A stretch of 34,050 nt of DNA from assembly GCA_016189945.1 (NCBI GenBank), contig JACPRN010000238.1:1-34050 (forward strand). Reading direction: 5' to 3'. The notes beneath the pieces were generated by a model. That model did not search any database. It saw only the letters and a program-made list of their open reading frames with translations, and had not been told where the DNA came from. This document shows positions 10,051 through 19,258 of the stretch, in pieces (positions within the stretch are counted from its first letter, which is position 1; each line of letters opens with the position of its first letter). The DNA comes from Betaproteobacteria bacterium (GTDB lineage: Bacteria > Pseudomonadota > Gammaproteobacteria > Burkholderiales > SG8-39). Position numbers and translations under genes: made by a program.

Positions 10051-10962
10051 TTGCTTAGGACTTCGGGATCCGCATTCAAAGCGCTGCGCTGGCCCGCGCC
10101 GCTGGCGCGGCTCGATCCATCATCGCGCACGCTGGCGCTGGCGCTCGCCATCTCGATCGCGCTTCACGCGCTGGTGCTCTCGATCCACTTCCGATTTCCC
10201 GACGCGCGGCGGCTCGCCTCCCCCCATTTGCTCGAGGTCGTTTTAGTCAACACCAAGTCGCGCTCGCGTCCGGCCAAGCCCGACGTGCTGGCGCAGGCCA
10301 ATCTCGACCGCGGCGGCAATACCGAGGTAAACCGGCGTGCGAAGACGCCATTGCCGGTATTGTCGAGCGCCGATCCCGGGGCCGAAGCCCTGGAGGCGCG
10401 CCGCCGGCAGCAGGAACTGGAGGCGCGCCAGCAACAGCTTCTCGCGCAGATGAAAGCGCAGGCGCAGGTTCCCGCCGAGAAGGCCAAACCGCAGCTCGAG
10501 CCGCGGCGCGAACCGCAGCCCTCGGGGCCGGATCTGGCGAACAGGGCGCTCGCGCTTGCGCGCCTGGAGGCGCAGATCTCGCGCAACATCGATGACTACA
10601 ACAAGCGGCCGCGCAAGCATTTCGTCGGCGCGCGCGCCGCCGAATACCGCTTTGCCCAATACGTGGAGGACTGGCGCCAGAAGATCGAACGCATCGGCAA
10701 TCTGAATTACCCGCAGGGCGCGCGCGGACGCATCTACGGGAGCCTGCGCCTGGCGGTGTCGATCAACCCCGACGGCACGCTGGCCGGCGTCGATCTGGAG
10801 CGCTCCTCGGGCCACAAGATCCTGGATGCCGCTGCCGAGCGCATCGTGCAGATGGCCGCCCCCTACAGCAGTTTTCCTCCGGACATCCGGCGCGACACCG
10901 ACATTCTGGTGATCACGCGCACCTGGCATTTCATGCCCGGTGACAGGATTTTCAGCGATTAG
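10051..10962 (+). CDS. TonB-family energy transducer-like protein (TTG start)
   Basis: N-terminal TM helix (LALALAISIALHALVLSIHF), basic/Gln/Pro-rich middle, TonB C-terminal-like region (YPQGARGRIYGSLRLAVSINPDGTLAGVDLERSSGHKILDAAAERIVQMAAPYSSFPP). Confidence 0.8.
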   Translation: MLRTSGSAFKALRWPAPLARLDPSSRTLALALAISIALHALVLSIHFRFPDARRLASPHLLEVVLVNTKSRSRPAKPDVLAQANLDRGGNTEVNRRAKTPLPVLSSADPGAEALEARRRQQELEARQQQLLAQMKAQAQVPAEKAKPQLEPRREPQPSGPDLANRALALARLEAQISRNIDDYNKRPRKHFVGARAAEYRFAQYVEDWRQKIERIGNLNYPQGARGRIYGSLRLAVSINPDGTLAGVDLERSSGHKILDAAAERIVQMAAPYSSFPPDIRRDTDILVITRTWHFMPGDRIFSD

Positions 10963-10976
10963 CGGCGCGCTCACCC

Positions 10977-11672
10977 TTGCGCCGATTCTGGAAGCTCTGC
11001 CGTTACGCGGTCCTGGCGCTGGTTGCGGCGCTTGCGGTCTACGAAGGATGGGTCCTCGCGCGCATCGCCTGGTGGATCGAGCATGATCCGGGCGCGACGC
11101 CCCTGATGGCGCGGCGCGCCGACGAGCTGCGCAGCCGCGGCTCGAAAACGGCCATCGAGCACCGCTGGATACGCTACGAGCGCATTTCGGCAAACCTGAA
11201 ACGCGCCATCGTCGTGGCCGAAGACGCGAAGTTCCTCGACCACGAGGGCTTCGATTGGGCCGGCATTCAGCAGGCGATGGAAAAGAACCGCAAGCGGGGA
11301 AAAATCGTCGCCGGCGGCTCGACCATCACGCAGCAACTGGCGAAGAACCTGTTCTTGTCGAGCGAGCGCTCGCTCGCGCGCAAGGCCCAGGAAACGCTCA
11401 TCACGGTCGCGCTCGAGGCGCTGATGAGCAAGCGGCGCATCCTCGAGATCTATCTCAACGTGGCCGAATGGGGCGAAGGGATCTTCGGCGCCGAAGCCGC
11501 GGCGCGACATTATTTCGGCGTTGGCGCGGGAGCCCTGTCCGCGGAGCAGGCGGCGCGCCTGGCGGCGATGCTGCCGCGGCCGCGCTATTACGAGCGCAAC
11601 CGCGGTTCGATTTATCTGGCGCAGTACGCGCAGAGGATCCTTGCGCGCTTGCCCTCGGCGCAGGTTCCCTGA
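10977..11672 (+). CDS. mtgA: Monofunctional biosynthetic peptidoglycan transglycosylase (TTG start)
   Basis: AIVVAEDAKFLDHEGFDWAGIQQAMEKN, GGSTITQQLAKNLFLSSERSLARKAQE, EIYLNVAEWGEGIFGAEAAARHYFG. Confidence 0.95.
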   Translation: MRRFWKLCRYAVLALVAALAVYEGWVLARIAWWIEHDPGATPLMARRADELRSRGSKTAIEHRWIRYERISANLKRAIVVAEDAKFLDHEGFDWAGIQQAMEKNRKRGKIVAGGSTITQQLAKNLFLSSERSLARKAQETLITVALEALMSKRRILEIYLNVAEWGEGIFGAEAAARHYFGVGAGALSAEQAARLAAMLPRPRYYERNRGSIYLAQYAQRILARLPSAQVP

Positions 11673-11715
11673 GGGCGATGAGCCGAAATCCGCGCTGGTT
11701 TTGCCGTTAATCAAA

Positions 11716-11762
11716 CTCCATGCTTTTGCGCAGTTGCAAAGCAACTGCGCAAAAGCATGGAG
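11716..11762. repeat. Perfect 22-bp inverted repeat with 3-nt spacer (CTCCATGCTTTTGCGCAGTTGC-AAA-GCAACTGCGCAAAAGCATGGAG)
   Basis: Read directly; every arm position is complementary. Lies between the convergent mtgA (+) and MFS (-) genes. Confidence 0.95.
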
Positions 11763-11815
11763 ACGTATTGAAAGACAAATTCTCTCCACTTCGTCAACAC
11801 TCCTCCGCCAAGCGC

Positions 11816-13126
11816 CTAAGCGCGCGAATCAGGCCCGTCCGCGCTCATCGCCGCCGCGCGCCCGCGCTCCGCGTCGATGCCGGCGAGGAGCGCCAGCCCG
11901 ACGAGAAAATAGCTGCCGGTGACCAGCATCGCCAGGCGGTGGTTGCCCTGGGAAACCCAGGTTGCCAGACCGTAGGTGATCGGGCCGAGGATCGAAGAGA
12001 GCTTCACCGCAAGACCCCAGAGCCCGAAGAATTCGGCGTGCCGGTCCGGCGGCGTCAGGTAGCCGACCAGCGCGCGTCCGGCCGATTGCGAGGACCCGAG
12101 GCACAATCCGGCGCAGTTGGCCGCCAGCCAGAACAGCGCGCGCGATTCAGCGAACCAGGCCAGGAACACGGTTGCGATCCACCCGAGCAGCGTGAGCGCA
12201 ATGGTGGGTACGTGTCCCAGGCGATCCTGCACCTGGCCGAACAGGAGCGCTCCGATGGCGGCGGTGACATTGACCGCGAGGATCAGCACGATCGAGTCGC
12301 GCGCCGAAAATCCCATGGCCTGCTGCGCATATACCGCGGCGATCGCGATGACGGCCTGCACGCCGGCCTGGTAGAACACAAGGCAGAGGAGAAATCGGCC
12401 GAGATCGCGGTACTTGGCCGCGTGCGCGATGGTGTAGGCGACGCGCGCGTAAGCGCCGCGAAGCGCGCGCGCGGCCGCAGCGCCCTGCTGCGGCGTGGCG
12501 CGCTCGCGCAGCAGCAGGAACGTGGGTAGGCTCGCCAGGGCGAACATCGCGGCGGTGATCAGCATGGTCACCGGGACAAATGACGCGGCGGGCTCGCCAA
12601 GCGCCTGCGCGCGCTCCACGTAGGCGAGGCAAAGCGCAAGGGTCGCGAGCCCGCCGACATAGCCCAAGCTCCAGCCCCAGCCGGAGACGCGCCCGAGCGC
12701 CGATCCCTTCGCCAGCTCGGGCAGGAACGCCGCAGCCAGATTCTCGCCGGTGCCGAAAAAGAAATTCGACAGCGCGACAAGCGACACCGCCAGGGCAACG
12801 TTTCCCGGGCCCACCAGCGCGAGAGCCGCGGTAAAGACGACGCAGCCCGCGGTGCTCGCCGCAAGCAGGCGTTTCTTCGCCGCGCGCAGATCGGCGTAGG
12901 CGCCCACGAGGGGAGCGGTGGCGATGATGGCGACGTAGGAAAGCGCCAGCGTCGCCGCCCAGGCAAACGTGGCCCAGGGCTGGTTGGCGGCGACCGCGGA
13001 GACGAAATAGGCGTTGAACACCGCGGTGATGACCACGGTGGTGTAGCCCGAATTGGCAAAATCGTACATCGCCCATGCGAACACCTCGCGGCGGCGCGGT
13101 TCGTCCTTGTGTCTTGGCGCTTGCAT
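11816..13126 (-). CDS. UMF1-family MFS transporter (Atg22-like)
   Basis: FAWAMYDFANSGYTTVVITAVFNAYFV, multiple TM segments, LGSSQSAGRALVGYLTPPDRHAEFFGLWGLAVKLSSILGPITYG. Confidence 0.9.
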   Translation of the reverse strand: MQAPRHKDEPRRREVFAWAMYDFANSGYTTVVITAVFNAYFVSAVAANQPWATFAWAATLALSYVAIIATAPLVGAYADLRAAKKRLLAASTAGCVVFTAALALVGPGNVALAVSLVALSNFFFGTGENLAAAFLPELAKGSALGRVSGWGWSLGYVGGLATLALCLAYVERAQALGEPAASFVPVTMLITAAMFALASLPTFLLLRERATPQQGAAAARALRGAYARVAYTIAHAAKYRDLGRFLLCLVFYQAGVQAVIAIAAVYAQQAMGFSARDSIVLILAVNVTAAIGALLFGQVQDRLGHVPTIALTLLGWIATVFLAWFAESRALFWLAANCAGLCLGSSQSAGRALVGYLTPPDRHAEFFGLWGLAVKLSSILGPITYGLATWVSQGNHRLAMLVTGSYFLVGLALLAGIDAERGRAAAMSADGPDSRA

Positions 13127-13151
13127 GCGGGTGAGCCCGGGCGTTTTTTTC

Positions 13152-13180
13152 TTGGGGAATGATACGCGCAGCGTTAGAAT
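13152..13180 (+). promoter_or_regulatory. Candidate sigma70-type promoter TTGGGG-N17-TAGAAT upstream of mgtE
   Basis: Hexamers and spacing read directly; lies in the divergent MFS/mgtE gap. Confidence 0.4.
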
Positions 13181-13253
13181 CGCCGCAGCTTGCGCGCGCC
13201 AACACGTTCAATCGCGTGCGTCAGGTGCTCGCCTGCCCACTGCTGCAAGCCCT

Positions 13254-14699
13254 ATGGTTGAAAGCGCAATCCCGACCACCGAACTGGAGCAGTTGCACCA
13301 GGAACAGCGCGAGGTGCAGGAGCTGCTGCGCCGGCGTCGCCTGGTGACCATCCTGGCCGAGGAGGAGGATGAGGCGGGGCGCACGGGCGAAGTATCGCGC
13401 GCGCTGCAACAGCTCGACGGCGAACTGGTCACCAGGCTCGAGCGCATGCATCCGGCCGATGTCGCCGCGATCCTGGAGGCGCTCCCGCTCGGGGAGCGGC
13501 TCGCGCTCTGGAACCTGGTCAAGCCCGAAGCCGAAGGCGACATCCTGCTGGAGGTCTCCGATGCGGTGCGCGAGAGCCTCATCGCGAGCATGGATTCGCA
13601 TGAGCTGGTCGCCGCGGCCGGAAAACTCGAAGCCGACGAAATCGCCGATCTTGCCCCCGATCTGCCCGCCGGCGTGGTGGCCGACGTCTTCCAGGCGCTG
13701 CCGGTCGAGGAGCGCGAGCAGCTTCGCGCGGCCATGTCCTATTCGGAGGACATGGTCGGGGCGCTGATGGACTTCGATGTGGTCGCCGTGCGCGATGACG
13801 TCACCCTCGAAGTCGTGACGCGCTATCTGCGCCGCTTGGACGAACTGCCCGATCACACCGATCAGTTGTTCGTGGTCAACCGCGAGGAGCGTTTTCTGGG
13901 CGCGCTGCCGCTCAAAGTGCTGATCGTCTCGGAGCTCTATGACACGGTGGCCAAGGTCATGGTGCGCGAGGTGGTCGCGCTCGGCCCCGATGACAAAGCA
14001 AAAGACGCGGCCAAGGCCTTCGAGCGCTACGACCTGGTTTCCGCACCGGTGGTCGACGACCAAGGCAGATTGGCAGGGCGGGTAACCATCGACAAGGTGG
14101 TCGACTATATCCGCGAGAAATCCGAGAGCGAGGCGCTTGCCCAGGCCGGTCTGCACGAAGAGGAAGATGTCTTCTCCTCGGTATGGGCGAGCGTGAAAAA
14201 CCGCTGGAAGTGGCTGGCGATCAATCTGGTCACCGCTTTCATCGCCTCGCGCGTAATCGGGCTTTTCGAGACCTCGATCGAGCGCCTGGTCGCGTTGGCG
14301 GCGCTGATGCCGATCGTCGCCGGGGTCGGCGGCAATTCGGGCAACCAGACCATCACCATGATCGTGCGCTCCATCGCCCTGGGGCAGGTGCAGCTCGACC
14401 ATGCGCGCAAGCTCTTTGCCAAGGAGATCGGCGTGGCGATGGCAAACGGATTGATATGGGGCGGAATCCTCGGGATCGTCGCCTATCTGCTCTATGGGAG
14501 CATCCCCCTGGGACTGGTGATGACCGCGGCCATGACGCTCAATCTGACCCTTGCCGCGTTGATGGGCGTGGCCATTCCGCTCGCGATGATGCGCTTCGGC
14601 CGCGATCCCGCGCTGGGCAGCTCGGTCCTGATCACCGCGGTGACCGACAGCGGCGGCTTCTTCATCTTCCTTGGCCTGGCGACGCTGTTCCTGGTTTAG
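13254..14699 (+). CDS. mgtE: Magnesium transporter MgtE (N domain, CBS pair, TM domain)
   Basis: RMHPADVAAILEALPLGERLALWNLV, CBS region, ALMPIVAGVGGNSGNQTITMIVRSIALGQ, TDSGGFFIFLGLATLFLV. Confidence 0.95.
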   Translation: MVESAIPTTELEQLHQEQREVQELLRRRRLVTILAEEEDEAGRTGEVSRALQQLDGELVTRLERMHPADVAAILEALPLGERLALWNLVKPEAEGDILLEVSDAVRESLIASMDSHELVAAAGKLEADEIADLAPDLPAGVVADVFQALPVEEREQLRAAMSYSEDMVGALMDFDVVAVRDDVTLEVVTRYLRRLDELPDHTDQLFVVNREERFLGALPLKVLIVSELYDTVAKVMVREVVALGPDDKAKDAAKAFERYDLVSAPVVDDQGRLAGRVTIDKVVDYIREKSESEALAQAGLHEEEDVFSSVWASVKNRWKWLAINLVTAFIASRVIGLFETSIERLVALAALMPIVAGVGGNSGNQTITMIVRSIALGQVQLDHARKLFAKEIGVAMANGLIWGGILGIVAYLLYGSIPLGLVMTAAMTLNLTLAALMGVAIPLAMMRFGRDPALGSSVLITAVTDSGGFFIFLGLATLFLV

Positions 14700-14730
14700 T
14701 TGGCGCCTCGCCGCCGGCGGCTCCGGCCGG

Positions 14731-16011
14731 TCAGCGTGCGGCAAACGCCGCCTCGGCCGCCGCCACGGTCTGTGCGATGTCGGCCTCGGTATGCGCGGAG
14801 GATACGAAACCGGTCTCGTAGGCCGAGGGGGCGAAATAGACACCGCTTTCGAGCATGCGGTGGAAAAAGCGGTTGAAAGCCTCGCGATCTGCGCCCATCA
14901 CCTCGGCGTAGCTCTGCGGTGCTCTGGCGCTGAAATAGACGCCGAACATGCCGCCCACGGCCTGAGCAGAAAAAGCGACACCGTGTTTTTTCGCCGCCCC
15001 TTGGAGACCTTCGGTGAGCGCGCGCGCCGTGGCTGAGAGCCGCGCGTAGAAGCCTTCGGCCTGCACCAGTTTCAGCGTCGCAAGCCCGGCGGCCACCGCC
15101 ACCGGGTTGCCCGAGAGCGTTCCGGCCTGATAGACCGGCCCGAGCGGCGCGATGCGCTCCATGATGTCGCGCCTGCCGCCGAAGGCCCCCACCGGCATGC
15201 CCCCGCCGATCACCTTGCCGAGCGTGGTCAAGTCGGGGCGGATGCGGTAGTGCGCCTGCGCGCCGCCGAGGGCCACGCGAAACCCGGTCATCACTTCGTC
15301 GAAGATGAGCACCGCGCCGTGGCGCGTGCACAGTTCGCGCGTGAGCGCGAGGAATTCAGGTTCCGGCGCGACCAGGTTCATGTTGCCCGCGACCGGCTCG
15401 ACGATCAGCGCTGCAACCGTATCGCCCGCGGAGCGGAAGCACGCCTCGAGCGCTTCGCAGTCGTTGTAGGCGAGCACGATCGTGTGCGCGGCGGTCTGCG
15501 CGGGCACGCCCGCGGAACTGGGCTGGCCAAGGGTGAGCGCCCCCGAGCCCGCCTTGACCAGCAGACTGTCGGCGTGGCCGTGATAACAGCCTTCGAACTT
15601 GACGATCGCCGAGCGGCCGGTGAACCCGCGCGCCAGGCGCAGCGCGCTCATGGTCGCTTCGGTGCCCGAGCTGACCAGGCGCACCAGCTCCATGCTCGGC
15701 ACCAGCCGGCACAGAAGCTCGGCCATCTCGATCTCGGCTTCAGTGGGTGCGCCAAACGAAAGGCCGCGGCCGGCCGCCGCGCGCACCGCGGCGATTACGT
15801 CCGGGTGGGCGTGGCCGACGATGAGCGGCCCCCAGGAGCCGACGTAATCGATGTACTCGCGGCCATCGGCGTCCCAGAGGCGGCTGCCCTGCCCGCGCGC
15901 GAAGAATCGCGGCGTGCCGCCGACTGACTTGAAGGCTCGAACCGGCGAATTGACCCCGCCGGGAATTCTCTGTTGCGCGCGGGCGAAAAGCGTGTCGTTG
16001 TGCGAAGTCAT
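14731..16011 (-). CDS. hemL: Glutamate-1-semialdehyde 2,1-aminomutase
   Basis: [77 protein letters not shown]. Confidence 0.98.
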   Translation of the reverse strand: MTSHNDTLFARAQQRIPGGVNSPVRAFKSVGGTPRFFARGQGSRLWDADGREYIDYVGSWGPLIVGHAHPDVIAAVRAAAGRGLSFGAPTEAEIEMAELLCRLVPSMELVRLVSSGTEATMSALRLARGFTGRSAIVKFEGCYHGHADSLLVKAGSGALTLGQPSSAGVPAQTAAHTIVLAYNDCEALEACFRSAGDTVAALIVEPVAGNMNLVAPEPEFLALTRELCTRHGAVLIFDEVMTGFRVALGGAQAHYRIRPDLTTLGKVIGGGMPVGAFGGRRDIMERIAPLGPVYQAGTLSGNPVAVAAGLATLKLVQAEGFYARLSATARALTEGLQGAAKKHGVAFSAQAVGGMFGVYFSARAPQSYAEVMGADREAFNRFFHRMLESGVYFAPSAYETGFVSSAHTEADIAQTVAAAEAAFAAR

Positions 16012-16673
16012 GGTCGTTTGGGCGAGAAGAACGTGGAAAAAGCGGCAGCGGCGGCCTCGATGTCGGCGGCTTCGAACACGGCGCTCAGCACCGCGAGCGC
16101 GTCGGCGCCCGCGGCCACCACCGATGCGGCGTTTTCTGCGGTGATGCCGCCGATCGCCACGATCGGGACTTGCACGCGCGTGCGTGCCTGGGAAAAGAGC
16201 GCGAGGCCCGCGCGCACCGCGCCGGGTTTGGTCGGCGAAGCGAACACGCTGCCGAAGGCGACGTAGTCGGCGCCGGCGGCCTCGGCTGCGAGCGCCAGTT
16301 CGAGCCGCTCGTAACAGGAGACCCCGAGCAACATCCCCGGCCCGAGCCGGCTTCTTGCGGCGAAAGGCTCGCCATCCTCGCGCCCGATGTGCGCGCCGTC
16401 GGCGCCGACTTCGAGGGCGCACTCGATGTCGTCGTTGACGATGAGCGTGGCGGAGGCGCTCCGGCACAGCGCGAGCAACTGGCGCGCCTGTGCGAAGCGC
16501 AAGCTCCGGTCGGCGAGCTTGGAGCGGTATTGCACCAGGCGGGTGCCGCCTGCAAGCGCCAAACGGACTTTGGCCAACAGCTCGCCGGTGTCCGCCTTCT
16601 CCGGCGTGATCGCATACAGTCCGCGGATGCGGCTGCGCGCCAGGCGGGCCCGCGATGCGCCGCCCGCCGTCAC
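16008..16673 (-). CDS. thiE: Thiamine-phosphate synthase (GTG start)
   Basis: [82 protein letters not shown]. 4-nt overlaps with both neighbours. Confidence 0.95.
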   Translation of the reverse strand: MTAGGASRARLARSRIRGLYAITPEKADTGELLAKVRLALAGGTRLVQYRSKLADRSLRFAQARQLLALCRSASATLIVNDDIECALEVGADGAHIGREDGEPFAARSRLGPGMLLGVSCYERLELALAAEAAGADYVAFGSVFASPTKPGAVRAGLALFSQARTRVQVPIVAIGGITAENAASVVAAGADALAVLSAVFEAADIEAAAAAFSTFFSPKRP

Positions 16674-17512
16674 GCTTTGCCTCCGCCCGAAGTCATCTCG
16701 CGCGCCCAGAAGAAGCGGTCGGGTATGTGCTGGCCCGCCCCCGGACGAAACGCCGCGGCCAGTGTCTGCCAGGTGTACTCCTGCGCCTCGCGCACCGCGT
16801 CGCTCAGCTCAAGACCGTTGGCAAGCGTCGCTGCAATCGCCGAGGCGAGGGTGCAGCCCGAACCATGGAAGCTGCCCGGCAGCCGTTCCCAGGCGTCGGA
16901 GCGGACGACTCCTTCGGGCCCGTAGAGCGTATTGAGCACCTGCGGGGTATCTTCGTGCGTGCCGGTGATGAGCACATGCCCGGCCCCGAGAGCGAGCAGT
17001 CGGCGCGCGCAGCGCGGCAGCTCGAGCACCTCGGCGCGCTCGCCCGCCTGGCGCGCCAGCCGCCGCGCCTCCAAGCTGTTTGGCGTCACTATCGTGGTCT
17101 TGGGCACGAGCAGCTCGCACAGCGCGGCGATCGCCGCGTCGCTCGCCATCGCGTCTCCGCGCCCCGATGCGAGCACCGGGTCGAGGATAAGCGGAATGTG
17201 CGGAAATTCCGAGACCAGCTTGGCAATGGCGGCGATGTTCTCGGCGCTGCCGAGCAGGCCGAGCTTAAACGCCGCCACCGGCACGTCCTCGAGAATCACG
17301 CGCGCCTGCTCGACGACCCAATCGGAGTCGATGGCGAGAATCCCCTGCACGCCAGAGGTGTCCTGCACCGTGATCGCAGTGATCACCGACAGCGGATGGC
17401 AGCCCAGGGCGGCAAGGGTCAGCAAATCGGCCTGAATCCCGGCGCCGCCGCTCGGGTCCGCTGCGGCGAAGGCGAGCACTGCGGCGGGCGTTTCTGTGCG
17501 GGAATGATTCAT
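16670..17512 (-). CDS. thiD: Hydroxymethylpyrimidine kinase / phosphomethylpyrimidine kinase
   Basis: [50 protein letters not shown]-type region, [21 protein letters not shown]. Confidence 0.96.
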   Translation of the reverse strand: MNHSRTETPAAVLAFAAADPSGGAGIQADLLTLAALGCHPLSVITAITVQDTSGVQGILAIDSDWVVEQARVILEDVPVAAFKLGLLGSAENIAAIAKLVSEFPHIPLILDPVLASGRGDAMASDAAIAALCELLVPKTTIVTPNSLEARRLARQAGERAEVLELPRCARRLLALGAGHVLITGTHEDTPQVLNTLYGPEGVVRSDAWERLPGSFHGSGCTLASAIAATLANGLELSDAVREAQEYTWQTLAAAFRPGAGQHIPDRFFWAREMTSGGGKA

Positions 17513-17603
17513 TAAGTGGTTGTTGCCCCGGCACTTTCGGTGGCAGCGTCGCGGGCAACGGAGTAAGATGCGAGCGCGCATTCTAACGCATCCCTCCCTT
17601 GGC

Positions 17604-17789
17604 ATGGCTGAAACCGTTACCTCTTATAAGGTCTGGATGTGCCTGATTTGCGGATTCATCTACGACGAGAAGGCCGGACTGCCCGAAGAAGGAATTCCCC
17701 CCGGAACGCGGTGGCAAGACCTGCCGATGAATTGGGTCTGTCCGGAATGCGGCGCGCGAAAAGAAGATTTCGAGATGGTCGAGATCTAG
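17604..17789 (+). CDS. Rubredoxin
   Basis: WMCLICGFIYDEKAGLPEEGIPPGTRWQDLPMNWVCPECGARKEDFEMVEI; two CxxC iron ligand pairs. Confidence 0.97.
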   Translation: MAETVTSYKVWMCLICGFIYDEKAGLPEEGIPPGTRWQDLPMNWVCPECGARKEDFEMVEI

Positions 17790-17833
17790 CGGGCAGGTTT
17801 TGTTGCGGGCCCACGAACAGGGGGCGATAAACC

Positions 17834-18241
17834 TTGGCGGAATCCAACACCAACAGCATCGCCGGGCTCAAGGTGATGGTCATCGACGATTCGAATACCA
17901 TCCGCCGCAGCGCGGAGATCTTTCTCCTTCAGGCCGGGTGCAAGGTGATCCTTGCCGAGGACGGCTTTGACGCGCTGGCCAAAATCGCCGACCACCAGCC
18001 CGACGTGATCTTCGTCGACATCATCATGCCGCGGCTGGACGGCTACCAGACTTGCGCGCTGATCAAGAAAAGCGCGCGCTTCGCGCGCACGCCGGTGATC
18101 ATGCTCTCCTCCAAAGACGGGCTGTTTGACCGCGCGCGCGGACGCATGGTCGGATCCGACGAGTACCTCACTAAACCGTTCACTAAGGAGAATTTTCTCA
18201 GGTGCGTGGGCGCGCACGCGCCGCTACGCGAGACTCGGTAA
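17834..18241 (+). CDS. pilG: Twitching motility response regulator PilG (TTG start)
   Basis: LKVMVIDDSNTIRRSAEIFLLQAGCKVILAEDGFDALAKIADHQPDVIFVDIIMPRLDGYQT; first gene of the pil-chp cluster. Confidence 0.93.
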   Translation: MAESNTNSIAGLKVMVIDDSNTIRRSAEIFLLQAGCKVILAEDGFDALAKIADHQPDVIFVDIIMPRLDGYQTCALIKKSARFARTPVIMLSSKDGLFDRARGRMVGSDEYLTKPFTKENFLRCVGAHAPLRETR

Positions 18242-18253
18242 AGGCGCGCGCGC

Positions 18254-18619
18254 ATGAGCGTGAAGAAGATCCTGATCGTCGACGATTCCGCGACCGACCG
18301 CCAGTTCTTTCTTGAGACGCTCTCCCGGGCCGGGTACCAATGCGTGACGGCGGAAAACGGCGACGAGGCGATCGCCAAATCCAAGAGCGAACATCCGGAC
18401 CTGATCCTGATGGATGTGGTGATGCCCGGCACCAGCGGTTTCCAGGCGACGCGCGCCATCGCCCGAGACCAGGCGACGAAGGATATCCCGGTAATCATCT
18501 GTACCAGCAAGAACCAGGAAACCGACCGCATCTGGGGGCTGCGCCAGGGGGCGAAGGACTATCTTACGAAACCGATCGACGCCAGAGATCTGCTGGCGAA
18601 AATCAATGCGCTGCGCTGA
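18254..18619 (+). CDS. pilH: Twitching motility response regulator PilH
   Basis: KKILIVDDSATDRQFFLETLSRAGYQCVTAENGDEAIAKSKSEHPDLILMDVVMPGTSGFQATRAI. Confidence 0.94.
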   Translation: MSVKKILIVDDSATDRQFFLETLSRAGYQCVTAENGDEAIAKSKSEHPDLILMDVVMPGTSGFQATRAIARDQATKDIPVIICTSKNQETDRIWGLRQGAKDYLTKPIDARDLLAKINALR

Positions 18620-18704
18620 GCCGAGGGAGCCGGGGCAAGCGATGCTGTTTGTGCCGATGAGGACACGACTTTTCGCCGTCAGTACTTACACGGCAAGCGA
18701 TTAA

Positions 18705-19214
18705 ATGACCAGAAGCGCCAGACTGCAGGAATTCCAGCAGCGCCTCACCCAGCGGCTCCGGGGGGCGGCAAGCGCGGGCAGTGCGTCATTGCGAATCGCG
18801 TTGCAGGCGGGTCCCGGCCGCTGGCTGCTCAAGCTCGATGACGCCGGCGAAATCCAGCCGCTGCCCGAGCTGTCGAGCGTGCCGCTCACGCGCGCCTGGT
18901 TTCTCGGGCTGGCGAATATCCGCGGCACCCTGGCCGCGGTGATCGACTTCGGCGCTTTTGCGGGCGGGGAGCAGACCGCGCGCACGCCCGAGTGCCGGCT
19001 GGTGCTTCTGGCCGAGCGCTTCGGCGCGCATTGCGGCCTGCTCGTGTCGCGCATATCGGGGTTGCGCAACCTGGACCAACTGCTCGCGCTGGAGGACCGC
19101 GACGAGCGACCCTGGGCGGGAGCGCGTTACCGCGACGGCGACGGGTGCATCTGGAGCGAGCTGAATGCCGGCGCACTCGTGGCGCATGATGATTTCCTCC
19201 GGGTCGGCCTCTGA
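18705..19214 (+). CDS. pilI: CheW-like adaptor PilI
   Basis: CheW-like region (PLTRAWFLGLANIRGTLAAVIDFGAFAG...LLVSRISGLRNLDQL) between pilH and pilJ. Confidence 0.9.
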   Translation: MTRSARLQEFQQRLTQRLRGAASAGSASLRIALQAGPGRWLLKLDDAGEIQPLPELSSVPLTRAWFLGLANIRGTLAAVIDFGAFAGGEQTARTPECRLVLLAERFGAHCGLLVSRISGLRNLDQLLALEDRDERPWAGARYRDGDGCIWSELNAGALVAHDDFLRVGL

Positions 19215-19258
19215 GCAGCGCCACGCCGGAGCAACATGACGATTCTTCGGGAGGATGC

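Noticed and set aside
13127-13253. Possible Mg2+ sensing leader (M-box-like) upstream of mgtE
   Set aside because: The interval is too short and no characteristic helices were found; only a candidate promoter is supported.
14710-14721. GCCGCCGGCGGC palindrome between convergent mgtE and hemL
   Set aside because: A 12-nt GC palindrome without loop or U-tract is expected by chance in this composition.
13221-14843. 540-aa minus-strand ORF antisense to mgtE
   Set aside because: Shadow ORF opposite conserved mgtE; no recognisable domain.
17513-17603. Possible TPP riboswitch upstream of thiD
   Set aside because: The ~90-nt gap lacks the conserved THI-box sequences on the minus strand; only a weak GTTGCCC/GGGCAAC pairing is present.
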